Shown here in pieces: positions 45,010-53,648 of a stretch of 64,000 nt of DNA; position 1 is the first letter of the stretch, and each line of letters opens with the position of its first letter. Origin of the DNA: Pseudomonas sp. Irchel s3b2. GTDB taxonomy: Bacteria > Pseudomonadota > Gammaproteobacteria > Pseudomonadales > Pseudomonadaceae. A program made the translations under genes and the position numbers. The DNA is taken from NCBI RefSeq assembly GCF_900187445.1, contig NZ_FYEB01000002.1, forward strand, positions 399,511 through 463,510. Direction: 5' to 3'. The notes under the pieces are model-generated. The model did no database searches. It was not told the origin of the DNA and was given only the letters and a program-made list of their open reading frames with translations.

Positions 45010-45987
45010 ATGAGCCCAGCCGAATTGCACGCCGACAGCATCGTTATCGACGGGCTGATTATTGCCAAGTGGAACCGCGAGCTGTTTGAAGACATGCGCA
45101 AGGGCGGTCTGACCGCGGCCAACTGCACCGTGTCGGTGTGGGAGGGCTTCCAGGCCACTGTCAACAACATCGCCGCCAGCCAGAAGCTGATCCGCGAGAA
45201 CAGCGACCTGGTGATTCCGGTGCGCACCACCGCCGACATCCGTAAAGCCAAAGAGCAGGGCAAGACCGGCATCCTCTTCGGCTTCCAGAATGCTCACGCG
45301 TTTGAAGACCAGATCGGCTACGTCGAGGTCTTCAAGCAGCTGGGCGTCGGTATCGTGCAGATGTGCTACAACACCCAGAATCTGGTCGGTACCGGTTGCT
45401 ACGAGCGCGATGGCGGCCTGTCGGGTTTCGGTCGTGAAATCGTTGCCGAAATGAACCGTGTCGGGGTCATGTGCGACCTGTCCCACGTCGGCTCGAAGAC
45501 TTCCGAAGAAGTCATCCTCGAATCGAAGAAACCGGTCTGCTACTCCCACTGCCTGCCGTCGGGTCTGAAAGTGCACCCGCGCAACAAATCCGACGAAGAG
45601 CTGAAGTTCATCGCCGATCACGGCGGTTTCGTCGGTGTGACCATGTTCGCGCCGTTCCTGGCCAAGGGCATCGATTCGACCATCGACGACTACGCCGAAG
45701 CGATCGAATACACCATGAACATCGTCGGCGAAGACGCCATCGGCATCGGCACCGACTTCACCCAGGGCCATGGCCAGGACTTCTTCGAATACCTGACCCA
45801 TGACAAGGGCTACGCCCGTCGTCTGACCAGTTTCGGCAAGATCATCAACCCGCTGGGCATCCGCACCGTGGGCGAGTTCCCGAACCTGACCGAGACCCTG
45901 ATCAAGCGCGGCCATTCCGAACGGGTGGTGCGCAAGATCATGGGCGAGAACTGGGTGAACGTCTTGAAAGATGTTTGGGGCGAGTAA
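45010..45987 (+). CDS. Membrane dipeptidase-family (M19) protein of the dgc operon
   Basis: A 325-residue M19-fold protein, first of the dimethylglycine operon. DGGLSGFGREIVAEMNRVGVMCDLSHVGSKT and KKPVCYSHC keep two metal-ligand histidines. However, the N-terminal HxD of M19 enzymes is replaced (D14-G15-L16-I17-I18) and the bridging Glu of the VEGGH motif is Gln93 (FQNAH). A classical two-zinc dipeptidase centre is therefore not formed. Start at 45010 behind GGGGACAG. The P. aeruginosa equivalent lies in the same place and is GbdR-regulated; its role is unclear. Confidence 0.85.
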   Translation: MSPAELHADSIVIDGLIIAKWNRELFEDMRKGGLTAANCTVSVWEGFQATVNNIAASQKLIRENSDLVIPVRTTADIRKAKEQGKTGILFGFQNAHAFEDQIGYVEVFKQLGVGIVQMCYNTQNLVGTGCYERDGGLSGFGREIVAEMNRVGVMCDLSHVGSKTSEEVILESKKPVCYSHCLPSGLKVHPRNKSDEELKFIADHGGFVGVTMFAPFLAKGIDSTIDDYAEAIEYTMNIVGEDAIGIGTDFTQGHGQDFFEYLTHDKGYARRLTSFGKIINPLGIRTVGEFPNLTETLIKRGHSERVVRKIMGENWVNVLKDVWGE

Positions 45988-46070
45988 GCCACAGCCAGCA
46001 CCTCTGAATCCTTTCCCCCGGTCGTCCGCGCCGGGGGGCAACACAACGAATTTTCTGGAGTTAAGTTTCC

Positions 46071-46601
46071 ATGGCCAAAATCGCCCCGCAATTGCCAATC
46101 GAAGTCGACAGCGAAACCGGTATCTGGACCTCTGACGCCCTGCCGATGCTGTATGTGCCGCGTCATTTCTTCGTCAACAATCACATCGGTATCGAGGAAG
46201 TGCTGGGCGCTGACGCTTATGCCGAAATCCTTTACAAGGCCGGCTACAAGTCCGCCTGGCACTGGTGTGAAAAAGAAGCTGAATGCCACGGCCTGGAAGG
46301 CGTTGCAGTGTTCGAACACTACATGAAGCGTCTGTCGCAACGCGGCTGGGGCCTGTTCAAGATTCAGGACATCGACCTCGACAAAGGCACCGCCAGCGTC
46401 AAGCTCGAACACTCCGCATTTGTCTATGTGTACGGCAAGGTCGGGCGCAAGGTCGACTACATGTTCACTGGCTGGTTCGCCGGCGCCATGGACCAGATTC
46501 TTCAGGCCCGTGGCAGCTCGATCCGCACTGTTGCAGAACAGGTTTACGGTGGCTCCGAAGAAGGCCACGACGACGGCTTGTTCACCGTCAAGCCGTTGTA
46601 A
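46071..46601 (+). CDS. DUF5943-domain protein
   Basis: A 176-residue soluble protein starting MAKIAPQLPIEVDSETGIWTSDALPMLYVPRHFF. The middle part (HWCEKEAECHGLEGVAVFEHYMKRLSQRGWGLFKIQDID) and C-terminal GWFAGAMDQILQARGSS recall the V4R-type small-molecule-binding fold. It is conserved immediately upstream of dgcA in Pseudomonas. Function unknown; it could be an accessory factor for dimethylglycine demethylation. GGAGTTAAG precedes the ATG, and dgcA follows after 15 bases. Confidence 0.85.
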   Translation: MAKIAPQLPIEVDSETGIWTSDALPMLYVPRHFFVNNHIGIEEVLGADAYAEILYKAGYKSAWHWCEKEAECHGLEGVAVFEHYMKRLSQRGWGLFKIQDIDLDKGTASVKLEHSAFVYVYGKVGRKVDYMFTGWFAGAMDQILQARGSSIRTVAEQVYGGSEEGHDDGLFTVKPL

Positions 46602-46616
46602 GTCGAGGAACCCGCC

Positions 46617-48677
46617 ATGGCTTTCGAAGCAATGTTTCAACCGATTCAAATCGGCAAATTGACCATCCGCAACCGTGTGCTCAGCACCGCGCATGCCGAG
46701 GTCTACGCTACTGACGGCGGCATGACCACCGATCGGTACGTCAAGTATTACGAAGAGAAAGCCAAGGGCGGGATCGGCCTGGCGATTTGCGGCGGTTCCT
46801 CCAGCGTGGCCATCGACAGCCCGCAAGGCTGGTGGAAGTCGGTCAACCTGGCCGACGACCGGATCATTCCGCACTTCCAGAATCTGGCCGACGCCATGCA
46901 CAAGCATGGCGCCAAGATCATGATCCAGATTACCCACATGGGCCGACGTTCCCGCTGGGATGGCGAGCACTGGCCAACCCTGCTGTCGCCGTCGGGCATC
47001 CGTGAACCGGTGCACCGCGCGACCTGCAAAACCATCGAGCCGGAAGAGATCTGGCGGGTAATCGGCAACTACGCCAGCGCAGCCGCGCGGGCCAAGGCCG
47101 GTGGCCTGGACGGCGTCGAATTGTCCGCCGTGCACCAGCACATGATCGACCAGTTCTGGAGCCCGCGGGTCAACAAGCGTACCGATGAATGGGGCGGCAG
47201 CTTCGAGAACCGCATGCGTTTCGGCCTGGAAGTGATCAAGGCTGTGCGCAAGGAAGTCGGTCCGGACTTTTGCGTCGGCATTCGCCTGTGCGGTGACGAA
47301 TTCCACCCGGACGGCTTGTCCCACGAGGACATGAAGCAGATCGCCAAGTACTACGACGACACCGGCATGATCGACTTCATCGGCGTCGTGGGCTCGGGTT
47401 GCGACACCCACAACACCCTGGCCAACGTTATTCCGAACATGAGTTATCCACCGGAGCCATTCCTGCATTTGGCCGCCGGTATCAAAGAAGTGGTGAAGGC
47501 CCCGGTTTTGCACGCGCAGAACATCAAGGACCCGAACCAGGCGACCCGTATTCTGGAAGGTGGTTACGTCGACATGGTCGGCATGACCCGCGCCCACATC
47601 GCCGACCCGCATTTGATCGCCAAGATCAAAATGGGTCAGGTCGACCAGATCAAACAATGCGTCGGCGCCAACTACTGCATCGACCGTCAGTACCAGGGCC
47701 TGGACGTCTTGTGCATCCAGAACGCCGCGACCTCCCGTGAATACATGGGCGTGCCGCACATCATCGAAAAATCGACCGGTGTGAAGCGCAAAGTCGTGGT
47801 GGTCGGTGCCGGTCCTGCCGGGATGGAAGCGGCTCGCGTGTCGGCCGAACGTGGCCACGACGTGACCCTGTTCGAGAAGAAGGAATTCATCGGCGGGCAG
47901 ATCACTACCGCGTCGAAAGCTCCACAACGGGACCAGATCGCTGGCATCACTCGCTGGTTCCAGCTGGAACTGGCGCGCTTGAAAGTCGATCTGCGCCTGG
48001 GCGTGGCGGCGGATGCGGCGACCATTCTCGACCTGCGTCCGGACGTGGTGGTGCTCGCTGTCGGCGGCCATCCGTTCCTGGAGCAGAACGAACACTGGGG
48101 CGCCGCTGAAGGTCTGGTGGTCAGCAGCTGGGACATCCTCGACGGTAAGGTTGCGCCGGGCAAGAACGTGCTGGTCTACGACACCATTTGCGAGTTCACC
48201 GGGATGTCGGCGGCCGACTTCCTTGCCGACAAGGGCAGCCAGGTCGAGATCGTCACCGACGACATCAAACCGGGCGTGGCCATCGGCGGTACATCGTTCC
48301 CGACGTACTACCGCAGCATGTACCCGAAAGAAGTGATCATGACCGGCGACATGATGCTGGAGAAGGTCTACCGCGAAGGCGACAAGCTGGTGGCGGTGCT
48401 GGAAAACGAATACACCGGCGCCAAAGAGGAGCGGGTGGTGGACCAGGTCGTCGTCGAAAACGGTGTGCGTCCGGACGAAGAAATCTACTACGCGCTGAAG
48501 GAAGGCTCGCGCAACAAAGGCCAGATGGACATCGAAGCTTTGTTCGCGATCAAGCCACAACCTTCGTTGAGCCAGGCGGGCGACGGCTACTTGCTGTTCC
48601 GCATTGGCGACTGCGTGGCCCAGCGCAACACCCACGCGGCGATTTATGACGCGTTGCGGTTGTGCAAGGATTTCTAA
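46617..48677 (+). CDS. dgcA: Dimethylglycine demethylase subunit DgcA
   Basis: A 686-residue flavoprotein of the old-yellow-enzyme/trimethylamine-dehydrogenase type. An N-terminal FMN TIM barrel (about 1-370; FQPIQIGKLTIRNRVLSTAHAE, ITHMGRRSRWDG) is followed by a cysteine cluster (QCVGANYCIDRQYQGLDVLCIQNA) for 4Fe-4S. A C-terminal dinucleotide-binding part begins VVVVGAGPAGMEAARVSAERGHDVTLFEKKEF. It demethylates dimethylglycine to sarcosine together with DgcB and the ETF encoded downstream. GTCGAGGAACC lies before the ATG. Confidence 0.95.
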   Translation: MAFEAMFQPIQIGKLTIRNRVLSTAHAEVYATDGGMTTDRYVKYYEEKAKGGIGLAICGGSSSVAIDSPQGWWKSVNLADDRIIPHFQNLADAMHKHGAKIMIQITHMGRRSRWDGEHWPTLLSPSGIREPVHRATCKTIEPEEIWRVIGNYASAAARAKAGGLDGVELSAVHQHMIDQFWSPRVNKRTDEWGGSFENRMRFGLEVIKAVRKEVGPDFCVGIRLCGDEFHPDGLSHEDMKQIAKYYDDTGMIDFIGVVGSGCDTHNTLANVIPNMSYPPEPFLHLAAGIKEVVKAPVLHAQNIKDPNQATRILEGGYVDMVGMTRAHIADPHLIAKIKMGQVDQIKQCVGANYCIDRQYQGLDVLCIQNAATSREYMGVPHIIEKSTGVKRKVVVVGAGPAGMEAARVSAERGHDVTLFEKKEFIGGQITTASKAPQRDQIAGITRWFQLELARLKVDLRLGVAADAATILDLRPDVVVLAVGGHPFLEQNEHWGAAEGLVVSSWDILDGKVAPGKNVLVYDTICEFTGMSAADFLADKGSQVEIVTDDIKPGVAIGGTSFPTYYRSMYPKEVIMTGDMMLEKVYREGDKLVAVLENEYTGAKEERVVDQVVVENGVRPDEEIYYALKEGSRNKGQMDIEALFAIKPQPSLSQAGDGYLLFRIGDCVAQRNTHAAIYDALRLCKDF

Positions 48678-48694
48678 GAGCTTGTGGATAACCC

Positions 48695-48788
48695 CGTAGG
48701 AGCGAGGCTTGCCCGCGAAGGCGATGGATCAGCCGACATCAATGTTGAATGTCAGTACGCCTTCGCGGGCAAGCCTCGCTCCTACAGG
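48695..48788. repeat. REP pair inside the dgc operon
   Basis: CGTAGGAGCGAGGCTTGCCC and inverted GGGCAAGCCTCGCTCCTACA between dgcA and dgcB; the gap between the genes is 162 bases. It may shift the dgcA:dgcB expression ratio. Confidence 0.88.
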
Positions 48789-48839
48789 GGTCTAGCAAGG
48801 CATCCAGGTAGTTAAGCCCGAGGTCTTTGGGAGCTCCAC

Positions 48840-50789
48840 ATGTTGAACACCCTTCTTCCAATCCTGTTGTTCGCTGCCTTGGGCCTGGCTGTCCTGGGCG
48901 CGTTGCGGCGGGTGGCTATGTGGCGTCAGGGCCGGGCTTCGAAAGTCGACCTGATCGGCGGCCTGTTCGCTATGCCCAAACGCTACATGGTCGATTTGCA
49001 CCACGTTGTCGCGCGGGACAAATACATTGCCAACACCCACGTCGCCACGGCCGGTGGTGCGGTGGCGTCCATTGTGCTGGCGATTCTGGTGCATGGCTTC
49101 GGCCTGCATAACCGCATCCTCGGTTATGCACTGCTGCTGATGTCGGCGGTGATGTTTGTCGGCGCGATCTTTATGTTCCTGCGCCGTCGCAACCCACCGG
49201 CCCGTTTGTCCAAAGGCCCGTGGATGCGCTTGCCGAAAAGCCTGATGGCGTTCTCGGCATCGTTCTTCCTGCTGACCCTGCCGGTCGCCGGCATCCTTCC
49301 GGAAAACTTCGGTGGTTGGGTGGTGGCTGCGATCCTCGGCGTCGGCGTGCTCTGGGGCGTGTCGGAACTGTTCTTCGGCATGACTTGGGGCGGGCCGATG
49401 AAGCACGCCTTCGCTGGTGCATTGCACCTGGCCTGGCACCGTCGCGCCGAACGTTTTGGTGGCGGTCGTTCCACCGGGTTGAAACCGCTGGACCTGAACG
49501 ATCCGAACGCGCCGCTGGGCGTGGAAAAACCCAAGGATTTCACCTGGAACCAACTGCTCGGCTTCGACGCCTGCGTGCAGTGCGGTAAATGCGAAGCTGC
49601 GTGCCCGGCGTTCGCCGCCGGCCAGCCGCTGAACCCGAAAAAACTGATTCAGGACATGGTCGTTGGTTTGGCCGGTGGCACTGATGCCAAGTTCGCTGGT
49701 AGCCCTTATCCGGGCAAAGCCATTGGCGAACACGGTGGAAATCCGCATCAACCGATCGTCAACGGTCTGGTGGACGCTGAAACCCTGTGGTCCTGCACCA
49801 CTTGCCGTGCCTGCGTCGAGGAATGCCCGATGATGATCGAGCACGTCGACGCCATCGTCGACATGCGTCGCCATCTGACTCTGGAAAAAGGCGCGACCCC
49901 GAACAAGGGTGCCGAAGTTCTGGAAAACCTGATCGCCACCGACAACCCTGGCGGCTTCGCGCCGGGCGGGCGGATGAACTGGGCGGCGGATTTGAACCTG
50001 AACCTGCTCAGCGAGAAGAAATCCACCGACGTGCTGTTCTGGGTCGGTGACGGTGCGTTCGACATGCGCAACCAGCGCACCCTGCGTGCCTTCGTCAAAG
50101 TACTGAAAGCGGCCAAGGTCGACTTCGCGGTGCTGGGGCTTGAAGAGCGTGACAGCGGTGACGTGGCACGACGTCTGGGCGACGAAGCGACCTTCCAGCT
50201 GTTGGCCAAACGCAACATCCAGACCCTGGCGAAATACAGCTTCAATCGCATCGTCACCTGCGACCCGCACAGTTTCCATGTGCTGAAAAACGAGTACGGC
50301 GCCTTCGACGGCAACTACCTCGTGCAGCACCACAGCACTTACATGGCGGAGATCATAGGCGAAGGTGCCCTGAACCTCGGCCAGCACAAAGGCAGCAGCG
50401 TGACCTATCACGACCCGTGCTACCTCGGCCGCTACAACGGCGAATACGAGGCGCCGCGTGAAGTACTGCGCGCACTCGGGATTGAAGTGAAAGAGATGCA
50501 ACGCTCCGGTTTCCGTTCACGCTGCTGCGGTGGCGGTGGTGGTGCACCGATCACCGACATTCCGGGCAAGCAACGGATCCCCGACATGCGCATGGAGGAC
50601 ATCCGCGAAACCGGCGCCGAACTGGTGGCCGTGGGTTGTCCACAGTGCACTGCGATGCTCGAAGGCGTGGTCGAACCGCGTCCGATGATCAAGGACATCG
50701 CCGAACTGGTAGCCGATGCGTTGCTCGAAGACGCAACGCCGGGAAAGCCTTCGGCACCGGCCAAACGTGAACCTGCGGAGGTGCATTAA
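48840..50789 (+). CDS. dgcB: Dimethylglycine catabolism Fe-S/membrane protein DgcB
   Basis: A 649-residue protein. The N-terminal DUF3483-type part has several membrane helices (about 1-170; TLLPILLFAALGLAVLGAL, GAVASIVLAILVHGFGL, LLLMSAVMFVGAIFMFL). Two 4Fe-4S motifs follow, CVQCGKCEAACP (about 246) and CTTCRACVEECP (about 320). Two C-terminal CCG domains (YHDPCYLGRYNGEYEAPREVL, RSRCCGGGGG, VGCPQCTAML) resemble heterodisulfide-reductase subunits. It probably passes electrons from DgcA/ETF to the quinone pool. The stop overlaps the next start (TAATG). Confidence 0.94.
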   Translation: MLNTLLPILLFAALGLAVLGALRRVAMWRQGRASKVDLIGGLFAMPKRYMVDLHHVVARDKYIANTHVATAGGAVASIVLAILVHGFGLHNRILGYALLLMSAVMFVGAIFMFLRRRNPPARLSKGPWMRLPKSLMAFSASFFLLTLPVAGILPENFGGWVVAAILGVGVLWGVSELFFGMTWGGPMKHAFAGALHLAWHRRAERFGGGRSTGLKPLDLNDPNAPLGVEKPKDFTWNQLLGFDACVQCGKCEAACPAFAAGQPLNPKKLIQDMVVGLAGGTDAKFAGSPYPGKAIGEHGGNPHQPIVNGLVDAETLWSCTTCRACVEECPMMIEHVDAIVDMRRHLTLEKGATPNKGAEVLENLIATDNPGGFAPGGRMNWAADLNLNLLSEKKSTDVLFWVGDGAFDMRNQRTLRAFVKVLKAAKVDFAVLGLEERDSGDVARRLGDEATFQLLAKRNIQTLAKYSFNRIVTCDPHSFHVLKNEYGAFDGNYLVQHHSTYMAEIIGEGALNLGQHKGSSVTYHDPCYLGRYNGEYEAPREVLRALGIEVKEMQRSGFRSRCCGGGGGAPITDIPGKQRIPDMRMEDIRETGAELVAVGCPQCTAMLEGVVEPRPMIKDIAELVADALLEDATPGKPSAPAKREPAEVH

Positions 50790-52009
50790 TGAGTGACATT
50801 ATCCGCCGCGACCCACGCGCCGAATGGATCGCCCGCAACCGCTTGCACCCGCTGCACGCGGCCATGCAACCGGCGCAACACAGCTGGATGGGGCCTAACG
50901 GTCTCATCCGCAAGAATCCTCACGGGATCGGTTTTATCGGCCCCAACGGCATCAAGCGAATCGACCGCAGCGGCGCTCAGCAGGGCGGGGCGACCAAACG
51001 CTCAGCCGCGGTTGAAGTGCAATTGCCGCTGCATCAAGTGCCTGCACCCGCGTTCTACATCAGCGTGGTGCCGGACATGGTCGGCGGTCGCTTGAGCAGC
51101 CACGACCGCGACTTGCTCGGCCTGGCTCATCAGTTGGCCGGCAAGGACGGCGCGGTATTGGCCGTGATCTTCGGTGAGCACAAGGAAAACACCTTCGCCA
51201 CGGCTGGCGTGGATCGCTTGCTAGTGCTTGAGGGCGACGAATTCAGCGGTTATGCACCGGAACAACGTGTCCAGGGCCTGCGGGCTGTGGATAACCAGTT
51301 CAGCCCACGTCACTGGTTGCTGCCGGACAGCCGCAGCGGTGGCGGCGAACTCGGCCGACGCTTTGCCGCCGCATTGGGCGAACGCCCGGCAACGCGGGTC
51401 TGGCAGGTCAAAGATCAGGAGTGCATCGGCCGTGCCGGCGCTGGTTTGCAGGATCTTGCGCGGCCAGTGGCACGCTTGATTCTGGCCGCCGCCGAATGCG
51501 CCGAGCCGGTCAGCGAAACCCGTCACGAAGCGTTACCGGTGGAGTTATCCACAACCGTCGCACGCAGCCTGTCGCGGATCGAAGATCTGGGCGCGGTGGC
51601 GGTAGACCCGGCAGCGATTCCGATGGCCGAAGCCGAGTTCATCTTCTCCGGCGGCAACGGGGTCAAGGACTGGGGACTTTTCCACAGGACGGCCGAGGCG
51701 TTGGGCGCGACCGAAGGTGCGTCGCGAGTGGCGGTGGACGATGGTTTCATGGCCCGCGACCGTCAGGTCGGTGCGTCCGGCACTTGGGTCACGGCACGGG
51801 TTTACGTGGCGGTGGGCATTTCCGGGGCGATCCAGCACCTTCAAGGCATCGGTGCCTGCGACAAGGTGGTGGCGATCAACCTCGATCCTGGCTGCGACAT
51901 GATCAAACGGGCCGACTTGTCGGTGATCGGCGAGAGCGCCGAGATTCTTCAAGCCTTGATCGATGCGGTAGAGGCTTACCGCAATGAAGCCAAGCGCGAT
52001 GCGGCTTAA
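50789..52009 (+). CDS. Electron transfer flavoprotein alpha subunit (dgc operon)
   Basis: A 406-residue ETF-alpha. The FAD-binding C-terminal signature is WVTARVYVAVGISGAIQHLQGIGACDKVVAINLDPGCDMIKRADLSVIGE (about 328-378). It is longer than ordinary ETF-alpha (about 310-320): an N-terminal extension of about 75 residues contains WMGPNGLIRKNPHGIGFIGPNGIKRIDR. It accepts electrons from DgcA and passes them on with the beta subunit encoded 15 bases downstream. Start coupled to dgcB by a TAATG overlap. Confidence 0.93.
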   Translation: MSDIIRRDPRAEWIARNRLHPLHAAMQPAQHSWMGPNGLIRKNPHGIGFIGPNGIKRIDRSGAQQGGATKRSAAVEVQLPLHQVPAPAFYISVVPDMVGGRLSSHDRDLLGLAHQLAGKDGAVLAVIFGEHKENTFATAGVDRLLVLEGDEFSGYAPEQRVQGLRAVDNQFSPRHWLLPDSRSGGGELGRRFAAALGERPATRVWQVKDQECIGRAGAGLQDLARPVARLILAAAECAEPVSETRHEALPVELSTTVARSLSRIEDLGAVAVDPAAIPMAEAEFIFSGGNGVKDWGLFHRTAEALGATEGASRVAVDDGFMARDRQVGASGTWVTARVYVAVGISGAIQHLQGIGACDKVVAINLDPGCDMIKRADLSVIGESAEILQALIDAVEAYRNEAKRDAA

Positions 52010-52024
52010 GGAAAGGAAAGGGTT

Positions 52025-52795
52025 ATGAGCACGAAAATCATCAGCCTGGTGTCCATCGGCGCCCACCCGACCTCCGGCCGGCCACGTCGCGCCGAGCAGG
52101 ATGCGCGGGGGGTTGAACTGGGTTTGCAACTGGCTGGGGATAACCTGCAAGTGCTGCATGCCGGTGATGTCGCGGAACCGGCACTGCGCGCTTATCTGGG
52201 CATGGGCCTGGAACAGCTGCATGTGCTGGAGCAACCGGAAGGCGCCGATGCGTTGCCAGCGTTGACCGCGTATTTGCGTGACGCCGGGGCGCAGGTGGTG
52301 CTGACCGGCAGTCAGGCGGAAACCGGTGAAGGCTCGGGCATGTTGCCGTTCCTGCTGGCGGAAAGCCTTGGCTGGCCGCTGGTGGTGGGGTTGGCGCAGG
52401 TCGAATCCATCGACGGTGGTTCGGCGCTGGTGCTGCAGGCCTTGCCTCGTGGGCAGCGTCGTCGCTTGAAAGTGCGCCTGCCGTTTCTGGCGACTGTGGA
52501 TAACGCAGCGCCCAAGCCGCGGCAGAGCGCCTACGGTCCGGCTCGCCGCGGGGTATTGCAGGCGGATGAAGTCGAGGTGATCGACGATGAACTGCTGGCG
52601 GTGGCCACGTTGCAACCGGCCAAGCCACGGCCCAAACGCTTGAAAGTGATCAAGGCCAAGAGCGGTGCAGATCGCATGAAGGCCGCGACGGCCAAGGCCA
52701 GTGGCGGAGGTGGGCAGGTGCTCAAGGGCGTCAGTGCGCAAGAGGGCGCCGAGGCGATCTTGAAGCTGCTGATCGAAGAGGGCGTCGTTCGCTAG
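52025..52795 (+). CDS. Electron transfer flavoprotein beta subunit (dgc operon)
   Basis: A 256-residue ETF-beta. It has the N-terminal strand KIISLVSIGAHPTSGRPRRAEQDARGVELGLQL, the central VVLTGSQAETGEGSGMLPFLLAESLGWPLVVGLA typical of the ETF fold, and an alanine/lysine-rich C-terminal tail (KVIKAKSGADRMKAATAKASGGGGQVL). It pairs with the preceding alpha subunit. Start behind AAGGAAAGGGTT. This is the last gene of the dgc operon; a palindrome cluster follows. Confidence 0.93.
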   Translation: MSTKIISLVSIGAHPTSGRPRRAEQDARGVELGLQLAGDNLQVLHAGDVAEPALRAYLGMGLEQLHVLEQPEGADALPALTAYLRDAGAQVVLTGSQAETGEGSGMLPFLLAESLGWPLVVGLAQVESIDGGSALVLQALPRGQRRRLKVRLPFLATVDNAAPKPRQSAYGPARRGVLQADEVEVIDDELLAVATLQPAKPRPKRLKVIKAKSGADRMKAATAKASGGGGQVLKGVSAQEGAEAILKLLIEEGVVR

Positions 52796-52813
52796 TTCCG
52801 ACTGTGACGCAAC

Positions 52814-52923
52814 GATCGTTCCCATGCTCTGCGTGGCAATGCCTCACTGGACGCTCTGCGTCCGCTCTTGAATGTGACGCGGAGCGTCACGGCTGCATTC
52901 CTTTGCTGCGCGTGGGAACGATC
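52814..52923. repeat. BIME-like palindrome cluster (GATCGTTCCCATGC type)
   Basis: GATCGTTCCCATGCTCTGCG at left and GCGCGTGGGAACGATC at right with an inner GTGACGCGGAGCGTCAC palindrome. Arms are more diverged than in the copies at 20670 and 39345. It separates the ETF genes from the acetyltransferase gene. Confidence 0.8.
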
Positions 52924-52949
52924 TCGTTAATGTCCTGTGGGGTTAGGTA

Positions 52950-53516
52950 ATGGCCGTTGAATTTCGTTCGGCTCTGCGCTCTGATGCGCGTGAGATTGCT
53001 CGTTTGTTTCGGATTTCTTCGGAGGGCGCTGCAGATTACATCTGGAGCCAACTCTCGGAGCCTGGGCAGGATTTACTGGACGTGGGCGCCAGTCGATATG
53101 CTCGGGAAGAAGTCGATTTTTCCTATCAGAACTGCCTCATCGCAGAGTCCGAGGGACGCGTTGTTGGAATGATGCACAGCTACGTGATGCGCCACGATCC
53201 TCAAGCCGCTCCCGTTACCGACCCTGTCCTGGCGCCCTATGCAGACCTGGAAATACCCGACACCCTCTATATTTCGAGCCTGGCTCTGCATGAAGAGTGG
53301 CGAAACCAGGGCCTCGGCGCTCAATTCCTTGCGCATGCCCGGCAGCGGTCGAGTGATCTCGAACTCAGCGGTTTGAGTTTGATCGACTATGCGGCCAATA
53401 CCGGGGCGCGTCGTTTTTATGAGCGGCATGGTTTCCGCATCGTCGGCCAATGCCAGGTCACCCCACATCCGATGATCCGGGTGACGGGCGAAGCCTATCT
53501 GATGCAATGGCCGTAG
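52950..53516 (+). CDS. GNAT-family N-acetyltransferase
   Basis: A 188-residue acetyltransferase. N-terminal VEFRSALRSDAREIARLFRISSEG, then LYISSLALHEEWRNQGLGAQFLAHARQRS with the acetyl-CoA pyrophosphate loop RNQGLG (about 116-121), and NTGARRFYERHGFRIVGQC near the C-terminus. The substrate is unknown. It lies alone between the dgc operon and the RHS-core gene, with a lower GC share than neighbouring catabolic genes. Confidence 0.88.
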   Translation: MAVEFRSALRSDAREIARLFRISSEGAADYIWSQLSEPGQDLLDVGASRYAREEVDFSYQNCLIAESEGRVVGMMHSYVMRHDPQAAPVTDPVLAPYADLEIPDTLYISSLALHEEWRNQGLGAQFLAHARQRSSDLELSGLSLIDYAANTGARRFYERHGFRIVGQCQVTPHPMIRVTGEAYLMQWP

Positions 53517-53648
53517 GCTGGCGAATGGCTGAGGCGACCCCGGCAGAACTGCTAGTGTCGGTTCTCGCAGGTGTTTGTTAGGGTACTGAACAGCCGATGC
53601 CCGCTTGTCGTGAGCGGGGTCAATCAGGTCTGTGCGAGGACGCTACCG

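Noticed and set aside
45810..48635. 941-codon minus-strand open frame opposite dgcA and part of its upstream genes
   Set aside because: It lies antisense to recognisable DgcA and DUF5943 coding sequence and has no domain of its own.
53571..53648. Upstream in-frame start for the RHS-core gene (MFVRVLNSRCPLVVSG)
   Set aside because: It lacks a ribosome site, and the extra residues have no similarity to RHS proteins.
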